NCBI GenBank assembly: GCA_905372345.1
Contig: CAJPPE010000013.1
Span: 1-13,136, forward strand
Direction: 5' to 3'
DNA: 13,136 bases
DNA from: an uncultured Treponema sp.
GTDB lineage: Bacteria; Spirochaetota; Spirochaetia; Treponematales; Treponemataceae
Part shown: positions 1 to 8,481 of the stretch, one piece after another
How the letters are laid out: the number at the start of each line of letters is the position of its first letter
How positions within the stretch are numbered: position 1 is the stretch's first letter
Position numbers and translations under genes: made by a program
Notes under the pieces: generated by a model
Seen by the model: the letters and a program-made list of their open reading frames with translations, nothing else
Database searches by the model: none
What the model was told of the DNA's origin: nothing

Positions 1-1022
1 CCCTTAACGGAAAGGACATTGCAATGCCCGTCGGTAAAAACACTAAAATTGCCGAAGACGGCTTAACTATAGTCGCCGAAGTGAACGGACAGGTTCTTTT
101 GGTAAAAAACAAAATTACCGTACAAGAAATCTATGTAGTTGAAGGCGACGTTTCAATTAGAACTGGAAATATTACATTCTTGGGTTCGGTCTTTGTAAAC
201 GGAAATGTTGACGACGGTTTTGTTATAAAGGCCTCAGGAAATATAGAAGTTAAAGGCTCGGTCGGCAGGGCAGAGCTTGATACCGAGGGCGATATAGTTG
301 TAAGTCAGGGTATCATGGGCAAAGAAGGCGGCGTAATAAGAGCAGGTAAATCAATCTGGTCTAAATTTATTCAAAATACAGATGTTGTTGAAGCCGGAGA
401 TATGGTAATTGTTTCGGACGGTATTATAAAATCGAACGTAATGGCTAACCGTAAAATTATATGCCGCGGAAAGAAGGCCGATATAATAAGCGGCAATCTA
501 AGTGCTTCCGAATCTATTTCGGCAAGGAATTTAGGAAGTGTTTCAGGCGGAAACGATCTTATGTTAAATGTAGGCTTCGATCCCAAAAGCAAGGAACGCT
601 TAAACTTCTTGCTGCAAAAACAGGAAATGGATCAAAAGAGTTTAGAGGACGTACAACTTAATCTAACAAGTCTTGAAGAGCTTAAATCCAAGAGGGGAGA
701 ACTTCCAAAAGACAAAGAAGAAAACTATAATAAGATGAACGAATATAAGTATACGCTTCAAACAGACATTAGCGAAGTACAAAAAGAAATTACCCAAATA
801 AAAGAATACTTAAATACACTGAAAAATCAGGGCCGAGTTTCCGCTTCCGGACATGTATATCCGGGGGTACGCATAGTAATACGGGATACCACCGAGGATG
901 TAAGAATGGATTGTAAGGCTACTACATTCTATCTTGACAAGGGAATTGTGCGTTACGGAAAATATCAAGAAGAGAACGAAGAGGATTCTAAGAAGGTTCC
1001 AAGTGGCTATTCAACCAATTGA
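1..1022 (+). CDS. fapA: FapA / DUF342 family flagellar assembly protein, 3' part
   Basis: The frame is open to the left edge, and the residues before the first visible ATG at 24 (LNGKDIA) fit the family, so that ATG is internal and the true start lies outside. Just after it comes the DUF342-type stretch VGKNTKIAEDGLTIVAEVNG. A run of short Gly-rich beta segments, predicted beta-helix, extends to about 580. A charged coiled coil follows at about 585-830, then the usual C-terminal beta segment with YPGVRIVI and TTFYLDKGIVRYGKY. FapA proteins are cytosolic and linked to flagellar assembly or polar placement; the exact role in spirochaetes is uncertain. The 3' end overlaps the next gene by 20 bp. 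The family call is firm; the flagellar role is inferred from family knowledge, since fliA is not in the window. Confidence 0.87.
   Translation, partial: LNGKDIAMPVGKNTKIAEDGLTIVAEVNGQVLLVKNKITVQEIYVVEGDVSIRTGNITFLGSVFVNGNVDDGFVIKASGNIEVKGSVGRAELDTEGDIVVSQGIMGKEGGVIRAGKSIWSKFIQNTDVVEAGDMVIVSDGIIKSNVMANRKIICRGKKADIISGNLSASESISARNLGSVSGGNDLMLNVGFDPKSKERLNFLLQKQEMDQKSLEDVQLNLTSLEELKSKRGELPKDKEENYNKMNEYKYTLQTDISEVQKEITQIKEYLNTLKNQGRVSASGHVYPGVRIVIRDTTEDVRMDCKATTFYLDKGIVRYGKYQEENEEDSKKVPSGYSTN
991..996 (+). promoter_or_regulatory. Ribosome binding site choosing the GTG start at 1003
   Basis: AGAAGG lies 6 bases upstream of GTG 1003, inside the end of fapA. It favours GTG 1003 over the upstream TTG at 934, which has no comparable site and would add residues resembling out-of-frame fapA. 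Confidence 0.6.
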
Positions 1023-1338
1023 TTTACAGACTCTATATGCTCAAATGGCTAAGGTCGGCAAACAACAAGGAGCCGAACACCAGCTTGCTTCTATGGTAAA
1101 AGATGCCCAGCAGCAGCAAAATAAAATTGATGTGCAAAAAAAACTGAGCTCAGTTCAAGTTGTAGATTCCGACAGTAATAAGAATCTTAGAATCAATAAA
1201 GACGGCAAGTCTCCCGATGAGGAAAATAAGGGCGGGGAAAATAAAAAACAGAACGACTCTCAAAATAATCAAGAACTGAATACTGAAGAATATATAAAAG
1301 ACCCTTCTTTGGGACAAAGAGTGGATATTTCAGGATGA
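1003..1338 (+). CDS. Small hydrophilic hypothetical protein between fapA and the DUF6115-like gene
   Basis: With the GTG start the product is 111 residues. It begins AIQPIDLQTLYAQMAKVGKQ, a short amphipathic segment, followed by a Gln-rich stretch (about residues 29-40) and a long Lys/Asn/Asp/Glu-rich tail that looks disordered, ending DPSLGQRVDISG. There is no signal peptide, membrane segment or cysteine, so it is probably cytosolic. It starts 20 bp inside fapA, and its stop overlaps the next ATG as ATGA, so the three genes are probably translationally coupled. I do not recognise a named family. The position suggests a flagellar accessory role, which is inference only. Codons CAA AAA AAA contain an A8 run at 1136-1143. 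Confidence 0.75.
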   Translation: MAIQPIDLQTLYAQMAKVGKQQGAEHQLASMVKDAQQQQNKIDVQKKLSSVQVVDSDSNKNLRINKDGKSPDEENKGGENKKQNDSQNNQELNTEEYIKDPSLGQRVDISG

Positions 1339-1913
1339 TGACTGTTATTTCTATTGTTTTACTAATACTGAACCTCTTTTTTATGTTTATTTTTTATGTG
1401 AAGCTGAAAAACCAATTTTCAGACAGAGCTTCAATAAATAATATAAAAAATGAAACTCAAAAATTGATAGCTCAAATTGCTTTTCAAACCGACCAGTCCG
1501 TTACGATATTGGAAGACAAGATTAAAGAAGTAAACAGCCTTATTCTTGAGCTTGATAAGCGTATTCTTCTTGCAGGAAAAGAAGAAGAAAAACGGAGTGC
1601 AGCCGAAAAAGTTTACGAAAGCCTTGCTGAAGCGGCTAAAGCTAATGCCTTTTCAGGCCTTGATACTGATGTTTTTGCAAAAACTAAAAAGCCCGTAATT
1701 TCAAAAGAAAATCCTCCTATCGAAAACGAACCCATTAAGATATATACAAAGCAAATTTTAGCTCCTAAATCAGTGATTGTTCCCGACCAAACAACTTCAA
1801 TGAAGGAGCAGATAATTGAAATGGCTAAAAAAGGCCTTTCAATAGAGCTGATTGCTGAAAAAGTCCCCCTTCCCACCGGCGAAATTGAGCTTATAATTTC
1901 GATGAATACTTAA
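1335..1913 (+). CDS. Membrane-anchored coiled-coil protein with SwrB/DUF6115-like C-terminal motif
   Basis: The product is 192 residues. Residues 3-21 form one hydrophobic N-terminal segment (VISIVLLILNLFFMFIFYV). A charged predicted coiled coil covers about 31-95, and a Pro/Lys-rich linker about 115-155. The C-terminus at 157-190 (EQIIEMAKKGLSIELIAEKV, then a GEIELII segment) has the short helix-turn-helix-like form seen in SwrB/DUF6115 proteins. In Bacillus, SwrB is a single-pass protein encoded in the large flagellar operon that promotes early flagellar assembly. The same layout beside fapA supports a flagellar role here, but the match is by motif and topology only. ATG 1335 overlaps the previous stop. 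ATG 1338 is an equally possible start, and neither has a strong ribosome binding site, which fits coupled translation. Confidence 0.75.
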   Translation: MMTVISIVLLILNLFFMFIFYVKLKNQFSDRASINNIKNETQKLIAQIAFQTDQSVTILEDKIKEVNSLILELDKRILLAGKEEEKRSAAEKVYESLAEAAKANAFSGLDTDVFAKTKKPVISKENPPIENEPIKIYTKQILAPKSVIVPDQTTSMKEQIIEMAKKGLSIELIAEKVPLPTGEIELIISMNT

Positions 1914-1944
1914 TTTAATTACCTTACATTGTGATTTTGCTGTA

Positions 1945-1983
1945 GGAAAAGGCTTTGATAAAAATAAGATACAAAGACTTTCC
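1945..1983 (+). terminator. Possible weak terminator of the + strand operon
   Basis: GGAAAAGGCTTTG (1945-1957) can pair with CAAAGACTTTCC (1972-1983) around a 14-base A-rich loop, with one mismatch and one bulge. No proper T-tract follows (CAAAATTATTT). It is the only hairpin directly behind the + strand genes apart from the one at 2029-2057, so it may contribute to termination, but the evidence is thin. Confidence 0.25.
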
Positions 1984-2022
1984 CAAAATTATTTCGCAAC
2001 CTTAGCAGTTTCCTATATCACA

Positions 2023-2057
2023 TAAAAAATCCCCCGCCGGATAATCCGACGGGGGAT
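2023..2057 (-). terminator. Rho-independent terminator of the minus-strand envelope operon
   Basis: Arms at 2029-2042 and 2044-2057 form a GC-rich stem with a tiny AT loop. Read on the minus strand, the stem is followed by ATTTTTTATG, a U-tract. The single + strand mismatch (C2037 against A2049) becomes a G-U wobble in minus-strand RNA, so the stem is fully paired only in that direction. It begins about 20 bases after the stop of the lipoprotein gene. It may stop + strand transcripts weakly, but no T-tract follows on that side. Confidence 0.88.
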
Positions 2058-2076
2058 AACTCACTAATGGGTGTGC

Positions 2077-5000
2077 TTATTTTTTAAGCACTGCCATCTC
2101 ATAATTCGCATTTGTAAAGTATGCGGCGATAACTTTATCCTGATAAATACCGCCCGTAGGTACACCCTGACAAATTGTATACTGCTGAATACCGTTACTT
2201 GCCGGCACAGTCATAACCACCCAATTACCGGTAAACTTACCGTTCTCAACGCCGTTTTTAACGTCGGTAGCAGAGGCAATACCGTCTTTAAGCCAGGCAA
2301 TACGAGCTGCATTTGCTGATCCGAAAAAGCCGTTATGATAGTAACTTATATATGGTACTTGCTTGTTGTTTTCTTTGCGCACGCCTATTTTAAGGTAAGA
2401 GCCCGGGTTCATATACGTATCAACCGTTGCAATTTTAAAATCGCCGGTGTTCGGCTTACTTGACCCTTTTACCTTTGCGGGTGCAAGGTATGCATAACGA
2501 ACGCCGTTATTGCTGCCTGAATAGTAGCCGATGTGAACACCGTCTTGATCATCGACAACAAGGTCTACATACAGCGGAGCCCCGCTGTCGATAACAACGG
2601 CATGGTCTTGCCATTGACTTGTAAATCTATCGGAATCGGTCGGTTCCGTATAACTGCCGGTACCCATATCGCGGTAGCTGTATATCAATTGTGAATGCGA
2701 CGCATCGTACCATACAACAATAGCCCTATTGTTGGAAGTAAGTCCTACGGCTGCATATTGACCGCCCTTATAGGTTGAGCTTTTGTTTGCAATAATCTCG
2801 TACCCTTTAGCCGAACCCGATTTTTCAGGATCCGCACCGGTGTCACCATCCGGACTAATATCATGACTTATTCCGCCTGTAACGCTATTTGCTGCCGTTA
2901 CAGTACCGTAACGATATTTTATTGGAGCATCATCTTTAACGTTCTTATCAAAATACACAACGGCAAGTTTTGCAGGATTTGCAGATGTACCGCCTCCCCT
3001 AACCGCCATCTTAGGTATTTGTACACGGTTTACATCGTATACATGCCTCAATTCGTTATCCGAGTTTTCAAGACGATGTTTATTGATACCAGTATTATAA
3101 GCATCCGTCCCTGCAGATTGTTGGAAAAAAAGCGTAAAAGCTGTGCTATACCCTGATCTATCCGTATTCGTAGCTCCAATATACGGTTTTCCGTTATCGT
3201 CATAAGCTATAACGGTATTATGATATTTACTATAGCATTTTTCCCACTCGTTATTTTCAGTTCCGTCAATAAGAGAAGACAAGCGCATTGCATTACTGCC
3301 GCTACCCATACTCCTTAAATTACCGTACGCCATATAATATTTGGAATTTTTACCCATTACAAATTGCGGACTTTCCAAAGCAGCATTGCCGATAAGAGTT
3401 TTTGTTTCCCATATAAACAATTTGCGCTTTACGGTTAATATATTATTGTTTATACCGTTTGCTTCAATATTATACGGCTTGCTTACATCGACCATATTGT
3501 TTATGGATTTTCTGCTGCCCACTTGCACTGAAATTTCACCGCTTGTATGAGATGATGCTATGGAAACATTGTTTAGATTTGTACCGAGCGATGTTGAACC
3601 GAGCATAACCGTACCTGTGTTAAGGTTAAATCCTTTTATTTTAAGGCTTTCACCTGCACGCACAGGATATTCGCCCGTCGAAGCACGAGAGAAAGAACCT
3701 TTAAAACCACTATCCGCACTCATTAAGCCGGTTTCTACTTCCGTTATAAAAGGCATAATGTTTACATTTGTTTTTGCTTCGTTTGCATTATAACCATACA
3801 CAAAAACCTGGTTTGCTTCTACAGGAACCATTTCATCCAATGTTACTTTATCGCCGTCGATCTCTTTAATGCGAGTAAGGTATTGAGTCTCGCCGTTTGT
3901 AAACACAACAAACTGCCCTGCATTTTTACCTGTAAACACTGTACCTTGTGCAGAATTCTGCCGGTTTCTGATAACAGTTGTTGCAGATGCAGGCATGTGT
4001 TCTTTAGTCCCTAAAGAATCGTTTGTTCCGTCGTTTACGGTTATTTTAATTTCCTTTGCAAGATCTACACTTGTTCTTTCCGTATCCCAATCCAAAGTCC
4101 ACTGTATATAATATCCGAGGTAATCTGCTCCCAGTTTTTCAATGGTTAATACGGCGCCATCGGCTGTCATTGAACCGTTCGTCCAAGCTCCCGAAGTGGG
4201 ACGTGTAGCTGTCAATGTTGTATGAGGTAACGTTGCCTTAACCGTATTTATCTTAATATTATCGTAGGCAAAACCTCGTAGGGTAACTTTACCCGAAACG
4301 GAAGAGTGATCGTTGCCTAAGCTGTTAATCTTTGCAATTTCCACGTGCCCATTTGCACGGCTGTTTTGGTACAGAGAGTTATCACCTTCGCCGTTCCAGT
4401 GGAATGGCAGCACAACTACGGTAGGTTTTTGAGTGTCAAGGGCATCGAATATGGCTTTGATCGTTACCTCGGCAAAAGAGCTTTTGGTAAGAGGAGCACT
4501 TCCTGTTTTCGTACAGCCTTCCGCACTGTCCCACAGTTCAAGCACTAAATCTTTAGTGTTGCTGCCGGTACTATTGCCTATCGTGTTCAAATCACTTGAA
4601 GTCAAAGCTATAGTATCGCCGGAACTGATATTGTTCATATTGTGACCGGTTAATGTGTTGCCATTATATTTGAGTGTATATTTAATTTGCCCTTGCCCAC
4701 CAGTAAAATCTACTTTGATCTTGGAATCAGTCAAAGATTTAAAGGCAAAGCGTTTACTGGTAAGAGTTAAGAAAGCATCCGAATTCGCATCGATTGTTTC
4801 CACCAGCGCATTGTTTGCATTTGTATTTTCAAAGGAGCTTTGCGTGCCGCCGATATCCGTACTGAGCTTTACCGTGGTTACACGTAAAGCTTTGTTTTTT
4901 ACCCGCACATCTTCCTGAGCAGTAAAAACGTTGCCGCTGTTGTCGGTTATGGTATAGGTAAGTTTACCTTTACCATCAGGTATGCTTGATAAATCGATCT

Positions 5001-8000
5001 TTCCTTCCCATTTACACAAACCGTCCAGCTGTCGGTATATTTTATTTGAAGGATCAAGCTCGGTCATAGTTACGCTTTGTGAAGCACTACCTACTTCAAG
5101 TTTGGCGGTAACTTCCTTAACACCTGAACCATTATCGTTTGCAACACCGCGCACTACCCAATCGTTGCCGCTGACAGCTTTTACCAAAATTTCGGGTCTA
5201 TATACAGCATAATTGTATCTTCCCGCAGAAGCAAGAGCGGGTGTAAAGTTTACCGTATTATGCATAATACCCGAAATGCCGGTTATGTTTACGATTTTAT
5301 CCCCCACAAGGATCTTTAAACCTGAATAATTTGCCCGTATAGTGTTTGCAAGAGCTGAATCGTTAATTGATGTTGTACCAAAAGTACCGTTAGCAACGTA
5401 AATCATATTGCCGAAACCGCCGGAAGGATTATCTGTATCAAACCGGAATGTAAATTCTCTTTCGGATTTCAGCTTATTATAAGTGTTTTCGGTAATAGAT
5501 ATTTTTACGCTGAATTCGCCCTTTGCTTGAGCTTGTGCAGTTAAAGTACTTAAATTAAGCGGCATTTTAAGCTTATAATTTTTTGCAGCAGGCGATGAAG
5601 ACGGATGAGCCGGATCTTCTTCTATCCATCCATCATGTTTTAAGTCCTCTATAGCTGTTGAACCGGTATATATTTTCCCATTTGCCAAATCACCGGAAAT
5701 AGTAATTTCTTTTATTCCTGTTTCATCGTATAAAGATCCGGTAAGAGTCATATTCGAGCCAATCCACATACGCGGAATGTAGTCTAAAGAAACAGGAGGA
5801 ACTGCAGTGGAATTAACTATTTTAATAGCGTCGGGACTTCCGATTGTCGGAGAAGACTTATCTATTTCGATTTTAATCTTTTCCGTCCATGCACCGAATT
5901 CATTGGTTGTTTTATTTTTAGCACGAACTCTAAAATATACAAACCAATTATTGCCGCTCGGATTAAAAGATTGATCTTGATTGATCGTTTGCGTCCACTG
6001 CACTGCACCGTTTGCAGCAGTATCATCTACAACAATGCCATTCCCGCCGTTATACCAATCCTTTGTACCGAATTTCCCGTCATCCGGCGTCGCATCAAAA
6101 TTACCGGTTTTGGAAAACTGAATATATGCTTCTCCTATATCCGACGGAGAACCGATAGCAACATTCGTTGTACCGAAAATTTGTATAGTACCGCCCAACC
6201 TGGCTTCATTTGCAGGAGATAATATTTTTACAACAGGTTTTCTTCCATCGGGATTTAATAACATTGTCAGCTTATGTACTTTCTTATTGCCGATATTGTC
6301 TTCCGCAAGAATATATATAGGAATGTCAAAATACGCCGGTATAGACGTATTCGCATTTCCATATTCTGAAGGAGTTATACTGGTGAAATTATATTTAAAG
6401 TTCCAACTGCCCGCCGTAGACGTAACCATGTTTTGCCAACCGCTCGTTTCAGGGGTTACCGTTCCTATGGATTTTTTTGCAATTAAAAACTTTGTTGCAG
6501 AAGCTTTAACTCCTGCACCTGCGTCCGAAATCGTTCCCGTAAAGCTTACTTCGCCTGCTTGCGCAACATTAGACTCCGGATAAGTTAATGCAACCGTCGG
6601 AGGTGTTTTATCGACGGTAAAAGTTATTTTATCTTTGTCTTGGCTTCCGTTATTTGCTTTGGCCAAAAAGTGGAGTTCGTATTCTCCATCGGTTAAACCG
6701 CTTATATCAAGGGTAGCATTGTACCGTGCAGGAGCACCGACAGGATCAGGTCGTACGAGTTTTCTATTGGAATCTTCCGTCGCATCTGAGCCGATCTTAT
6801 AGTAAGCTGTGCCCGGTTCCAAATCGGTAATGTCTGCAAGAATATCGAAATTTTGATTTTTAAAGCCTTCGATACGCACAGGTCTTATTCTCGGGCCGCT
6901 TCCGCTTGAAATAAAATTACAAATGTATAAACCGTTGTTTACCGAATTCGAATCGTCATATGCTTCAAAGGTATTAGAAGTTTGCTTTGAGCTATCCATA
7001 CCGATAACTTTTATTGCACGTTTTCCTTCGGTAAAAGAAGTAGGTAAATTGAATTTTACCCGTAAATTGCTTCCTTCTTTTATTATCGCATTATCCAAGT
7101 CTGCTTGAGAATTTAAACCGGCAAAATCGAACAGTACCGCTTCTTGTACAAGGTTGTTACCGGTTTTAAAACTGTCGGTTTCGTTAGTCCCTGAAGCCCC
7201 GTCCCATTTCATAAGCACTATTTTTATGCCGCTATTTTTATAATCGTCAACCGTAGCAGGACTTACCAAAGGAGTACCATCTTTATTGGGAATAAGTTCT
7301 GCTAAAAGCGTGGAGGCATTTCCGCTTTTAAAAACAATCGTGCTGGCTGCGGCAAGATCCAAACCGTCTTTTGCAAGATTTTTTACACCGATAATTTTAT
7401 AACCGGGCGACTTATTAGGATCCAATTTAAAGGTACTGCGTTTTTCATCGGTACCGTCCATCATTTTACGGTTATTTTTTAATGCAGTTAATGCATCGTT
7501 GTCTGCACGCAGCTCTTTTATTTTTTTATCGTGTTTGTTTTTATCGGAACCTTTTTTACCTGCAAAATAATCGCTTATAACTTCTTCGGTATAACCTTTT
7601 GCTAAAACGGTATTTTGTATGTCATCTTTTAAATAAAAGAAATCGCTTTTGTTTCCTTCCGTGCCGGGAGCACCGCCGGTAAACTCCTGCGCGTTGTCGT
7701 ACAAAAATAATTGGGCTTTTATGGCTTGATTGTGCAGCTCATTTTTTTGATAGTTGTACCATGCAGCTGCCTCAGCTTCGCCGTGTACAAAAAGCTGTGC
7801 ATTGATGTTTTTTCCTACAAACATTTCGCTTGCAGCAAGATGTTTTTCCGGTACTTCAACACTCAGTTTGGAAACCGTATTCCGCTCCCCCGCTTGACCG
7901 AGTACGGAAAAAACAGCACCGTATTTATCGGCGCTTGTCGGGTTTTCCGACAGAGCGGCAAACGTCGACGGACGTGACACAATAAACACCGGAGCCGTAT

Positions 8001-8460
8001 TATCGATTTTATAGTTTTTTGTAAATGTGGACGTCTTTCCGCCATTATCTATAACGCTAACGATTGCAGTGTATTCACCGTCAGGGATGGGATATACTTT
8101 TACCAGCTCATGACCCGGTTCTTCTCCGGTAGATTCATTAGTTACGTTTATTGTCCATAAAACAGAAGAGCTTCCTTTTGTGAAATCTACCGCCTCATAT
8201 ACAATACTACGCTGTTTGGTTTCAATATTTTCAAAAACGACCTGTACCGACTGAACACCGTCATCGTCTTTTGCCGTTCCTTTTAAAACAAAAGACCCTT
8301 TGATAGGCGTATCTCCTGCATCAGGGTACAGGATTTGACCACTGGGTGGTAAGACATCTATCGTAGCTCCCAAGGATACAAGAGGTTTACATGTTACCAA
8401 CATTATAACCGTAAACAAAATTAAAATCAAAAAAATTAAAAAAATCCTGTTCTTCTTCAT
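2077..8460 (-). CDS. Giant Ig-repeat lipoprotein with IPT/TIG-like domain and C-terminal beta-propeller-like repeats
   Basis: The product is 2127 residues. The N-terminus (MKKNR, then a long Ile/Leu/Phe segment) ends in lipobox LVTC, with C24 as the predicted lipidated residue, so it should be exported and membrane-anchored. Ig-like domains follow, with linker motifs such as DNTAP (about 155), VDKTPPTVALTYP (about 615) and IDKSSP (about 865), and looser beta domains up to about 1530. Residues about 206-344 are a Lys-rich, mostly helical insert. An IPT/TIG-like domain (AGESLKIKGFNLNTGTVMLG) lies within about 1566-1680. Seven spaced repeats with Tyr-rich beta cores fill about 1700-2127 and suggest a beta-propeller. 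No catalytic motif is evident; binding or adhesion is plausible but inferred. The gene starts 21 bp after the barrel gene and ends before a strong terminator. I do not recognise a named orthologue. Confidence 0.9.
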   Translation of the reverse strand: MKKNRIFLIFLILILFTVIMLVTCKPLVSLGATIDVLPPSGQILYPDAGDTPIKGSFVLKGTAKDDDGVQSVQVVFENIETKQRSIVYEAVDFTKGSSSVLWTINVTNESTGEEPGHELVKVYPIPDGEYTAIVSVIDNGGKTSTFTKNYKIDNTAPVFIVSRPSTFAALSENPTSADKYGAVFSVLGQAGERNTVSKLSVEVPEKHLAASEMFVGKNINAQLFVHGEAEAAAWYNYQKNELHNQAIKAQLFLYDNAQEFTGGAPGTEGNKSDFFYLKDDIQNTVLAKGYTEEVISDYFAGKKGSDKNKHDKKIKELRADNDALTALKNNRKMMDGTDEKRSTFKLDPNKSPGYKIIGVKNLAKDGLDLAAASTIVFKSGNASTLLAELIPNKDGTPLVSPATVDDYKNSGIKIVLMKWDGASGTNETDSFKTGNNLVQEAVLFDFAGLNSQADLDNAIIKEGSNLRVKFNLPTSFTEGKRAIKVIGMDSSKQTSNTFEAYDDSNSVNNGLYICNFISSGSGPRIRPVRIEGFKNQNFDILADITDLEPGTAYYKIGSDATEDSNRKLVRPDPVGAPARYNATLDISGLTDGEYELHFLAKANNGSQDKDKITFTVDKTPPTVALTYPESNVAQAGEVSFTGTISDAGAGVKASATKFLIAKKSIGTVTPETSGWQNMVTSTAGSWNFKYNFTSITPSEYGNANTSIPAYFDIPIYILAEDNIGNKKVHKLTMLLNPDGRKPVVKILSPANEARLGGTIQIFGTTNVAIGSPSDIGEAYIQFSKTGNFDATPDDGKFGTKDWYNGGNGIVVDDTAANGAVQWTQTINQDQSFNPSGNNWFVYFRVRAKNKTTNEFGAWTEKIKIEIDKSSPTIGSPDAIKIVNSTAVPPVSLDYIPRMWIGSNMTLTGSLYDETGIKEITISGDLANGKIYTGSTAIEDLKHDGWIEEDPAHPSSSPAAKNYKLKMPLNLSTLTAQAQAKGEFSVKISITENTYNKLKSEREFTFRFDTDNPSGGFGNMIYVANGTFGTTSINDSALANTIRANYSGLKILVGDKIVNITGISGIMHNTVNFTPALASAGRYNYAVYRPEILVKAVSGNDWVVRGVANDNGSGVKEVTAKLEVGSASQSVTMTELDPSNKIYRQLDGLCKWEGKIDLSSIPDGKGKLTYTITDNSGNVFTAQEDVRVKNKALRVTTVKLSTDIGGTQSSFENTNANNALVETIDANSDAFLTLTSKRFAFKSLTDSKIKVDFTGGQGQIKYTLKYNGNTLTGHNMNNISSGDTIALTSSDLNTIGNSTGSNTKDLVLELWDSAEGCTKTGSAPLTKSSFAEVTIKAIFDALDTQKPTVVVLPFHWNGEGDNSLYQNSRANGHVEIAKINSLGNDHSSVSGKVTLRGFAYDNIKINTVKATLPHTTLTATRPTSGAWTNGSMTADGAVLTIEKLGADYLGYYIQWTLDWDTERTSVDLAKEIKITVNDGTNDSLGTKEHMPASATTVIRNRQNSAQGTVFTGKNAGQFVVFTNGETQYLTRIKEIDGDKVTLDEMVPVEANQVFVYGYNANEAKTNVNIMPFITEVETGLMSADSGFKGSFSRASTGEYPVRAGESLKIKGFNLNTGTVMLGSTSLGTNLNNVSIASSHTSGEISVQVGSRKSINNMVDVSKPYNIEANGINNNILTVKRKLFIWETKTLIGNAALESPQFVMGKNSKYYMAYGNLRSMGSGSNAMRLSSLIDGTENNEWEKCYSKYHNTVIAYDDNGKPYIGATNTDRSGYSTAFTLFFQQSAGTDAYNTGINKHRLENSDNELRHVYDVNRVQIPKMAVRGGGTSANPAKLAVVYFDKNVKDDAPIKYRYGTVTAANSVTGGISHDISPDGDTGADPEKSGSAKGYEIIANKSSTYKGGQYAAVGLTSNNRAIVVWYDASHSQLIYSYRDMGTGSYTEPTDSDRFTSQWQDHAVVIDSGAPLYVDLVVDDQDGVHIGYYSGSNNGVRYAYLAPAKVKGSSKPNTGDFKIATVDTYMNPGSYLKIGVRKENNKQVPYISYYHNGFFGSANAARIAWLKDGIASATDVKNGVENGKFTGNWVVMTVPASNGIQQYTICQGVPTGGIYQDKVIAAYFTNANYEMAVLKK
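2080..3342 (-). repeat. Seven degenerate protein repeats, propeller-like blades
   Basis: The last about 420 residues of the lipoprotein contain seven segments with a shared pattern: small/Pro, hydrophobic alternation, an aromatic pair or YD, a polar turn, then a second alternating strand. Examples are RAIVVWYDASHSQLIYSYRD, GVHIGYYSGSNNGVRYAYLA, KLAVVYFDKNVKDDAPIKYR and KVIAAYFTNANYEMAVLKK. Starts lie near 3342, 3196, 2976, 2730, 2547, 2362 and 2136, about 49-82 residues apart, which suits propeller blades. The DNA itself is not repetitive. Confidence 0.55.
7430..7845 (-). other. Lys-rich helical insert within the lipoprotein
   Basis: Residues about 206-344 of the lipoprotein differ from the surrounding beta-rich sequence. 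There are predicted helices (AEAAAWYNYQKNELHNQAIK), then a very basic stretch (GKKGSDKNKHDKKIKELRAD), then more helix up to DEKRSTF. It interrupts what begins as an Ig-like domain after DNTAP, and beta-type sequence resumes after it. It contains no motif I recognise. Confidence 0.5.
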
Positions 8461-8465
8461 AAAAG

Positions 8466-8470
8466 CCTCT
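8466..8470 (-). promoter_or_regulatory. Ribosome binding site of the lipoprotein gene
   Basis: Minus-strand AGAGG lies 5 bases before the ATG at 8460. Only 21 bases separate this start from the stop of the upstream barrel gene, leaving little room for a separate promoter and supporting co-transcription. Confidence 0.65.
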
Positions 8471-8481
8471 AAAAAGTTTTG

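Larger units (their letters stand above)
1914..2076. other. Convergent intergenic region
   Basis: This 163 bp gap separates the + strand flagellar-type genes from the - strand envelope operon. It is AT-rich with no credible ORF. It contains a strong hairpin at 2029-2057 and a weaker imperfect one at 1945-1983. No promoter is expected between converging genes and I see none. Confidence 0.7.

Noticed and set aside
934..1002. TTG 934 as start of the second + strand gene
   Set aside because: It would overlap fapA by about 89 bp, has no good ribosome binding site, and encodes residues that look like a shifted fapA reading. GTG 1003 with AGAAGG is better.
1136..1143. A8 run in the small + strand gene as a frameshift or phase-variation site
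   Set aside because: The frame is intact in a normal overlap arrangement, and the -1 frame closes after about a dozen codons. It mainly shows that long A runs are common here.
7521..7527. Another A7 run (minus strand) within the lipoprotein as a slip site
   Set aside because: It lies in Lys codons of an uninterrupted frame, with no alternative frame that continues usefully.
7863..8045. 60-codon minus-strand frame inside the lipoprotein gene
   Set aside because: It overlaps the Ig-like coding sequence out of frame and its Arg-rich composition is typical of a shadow.
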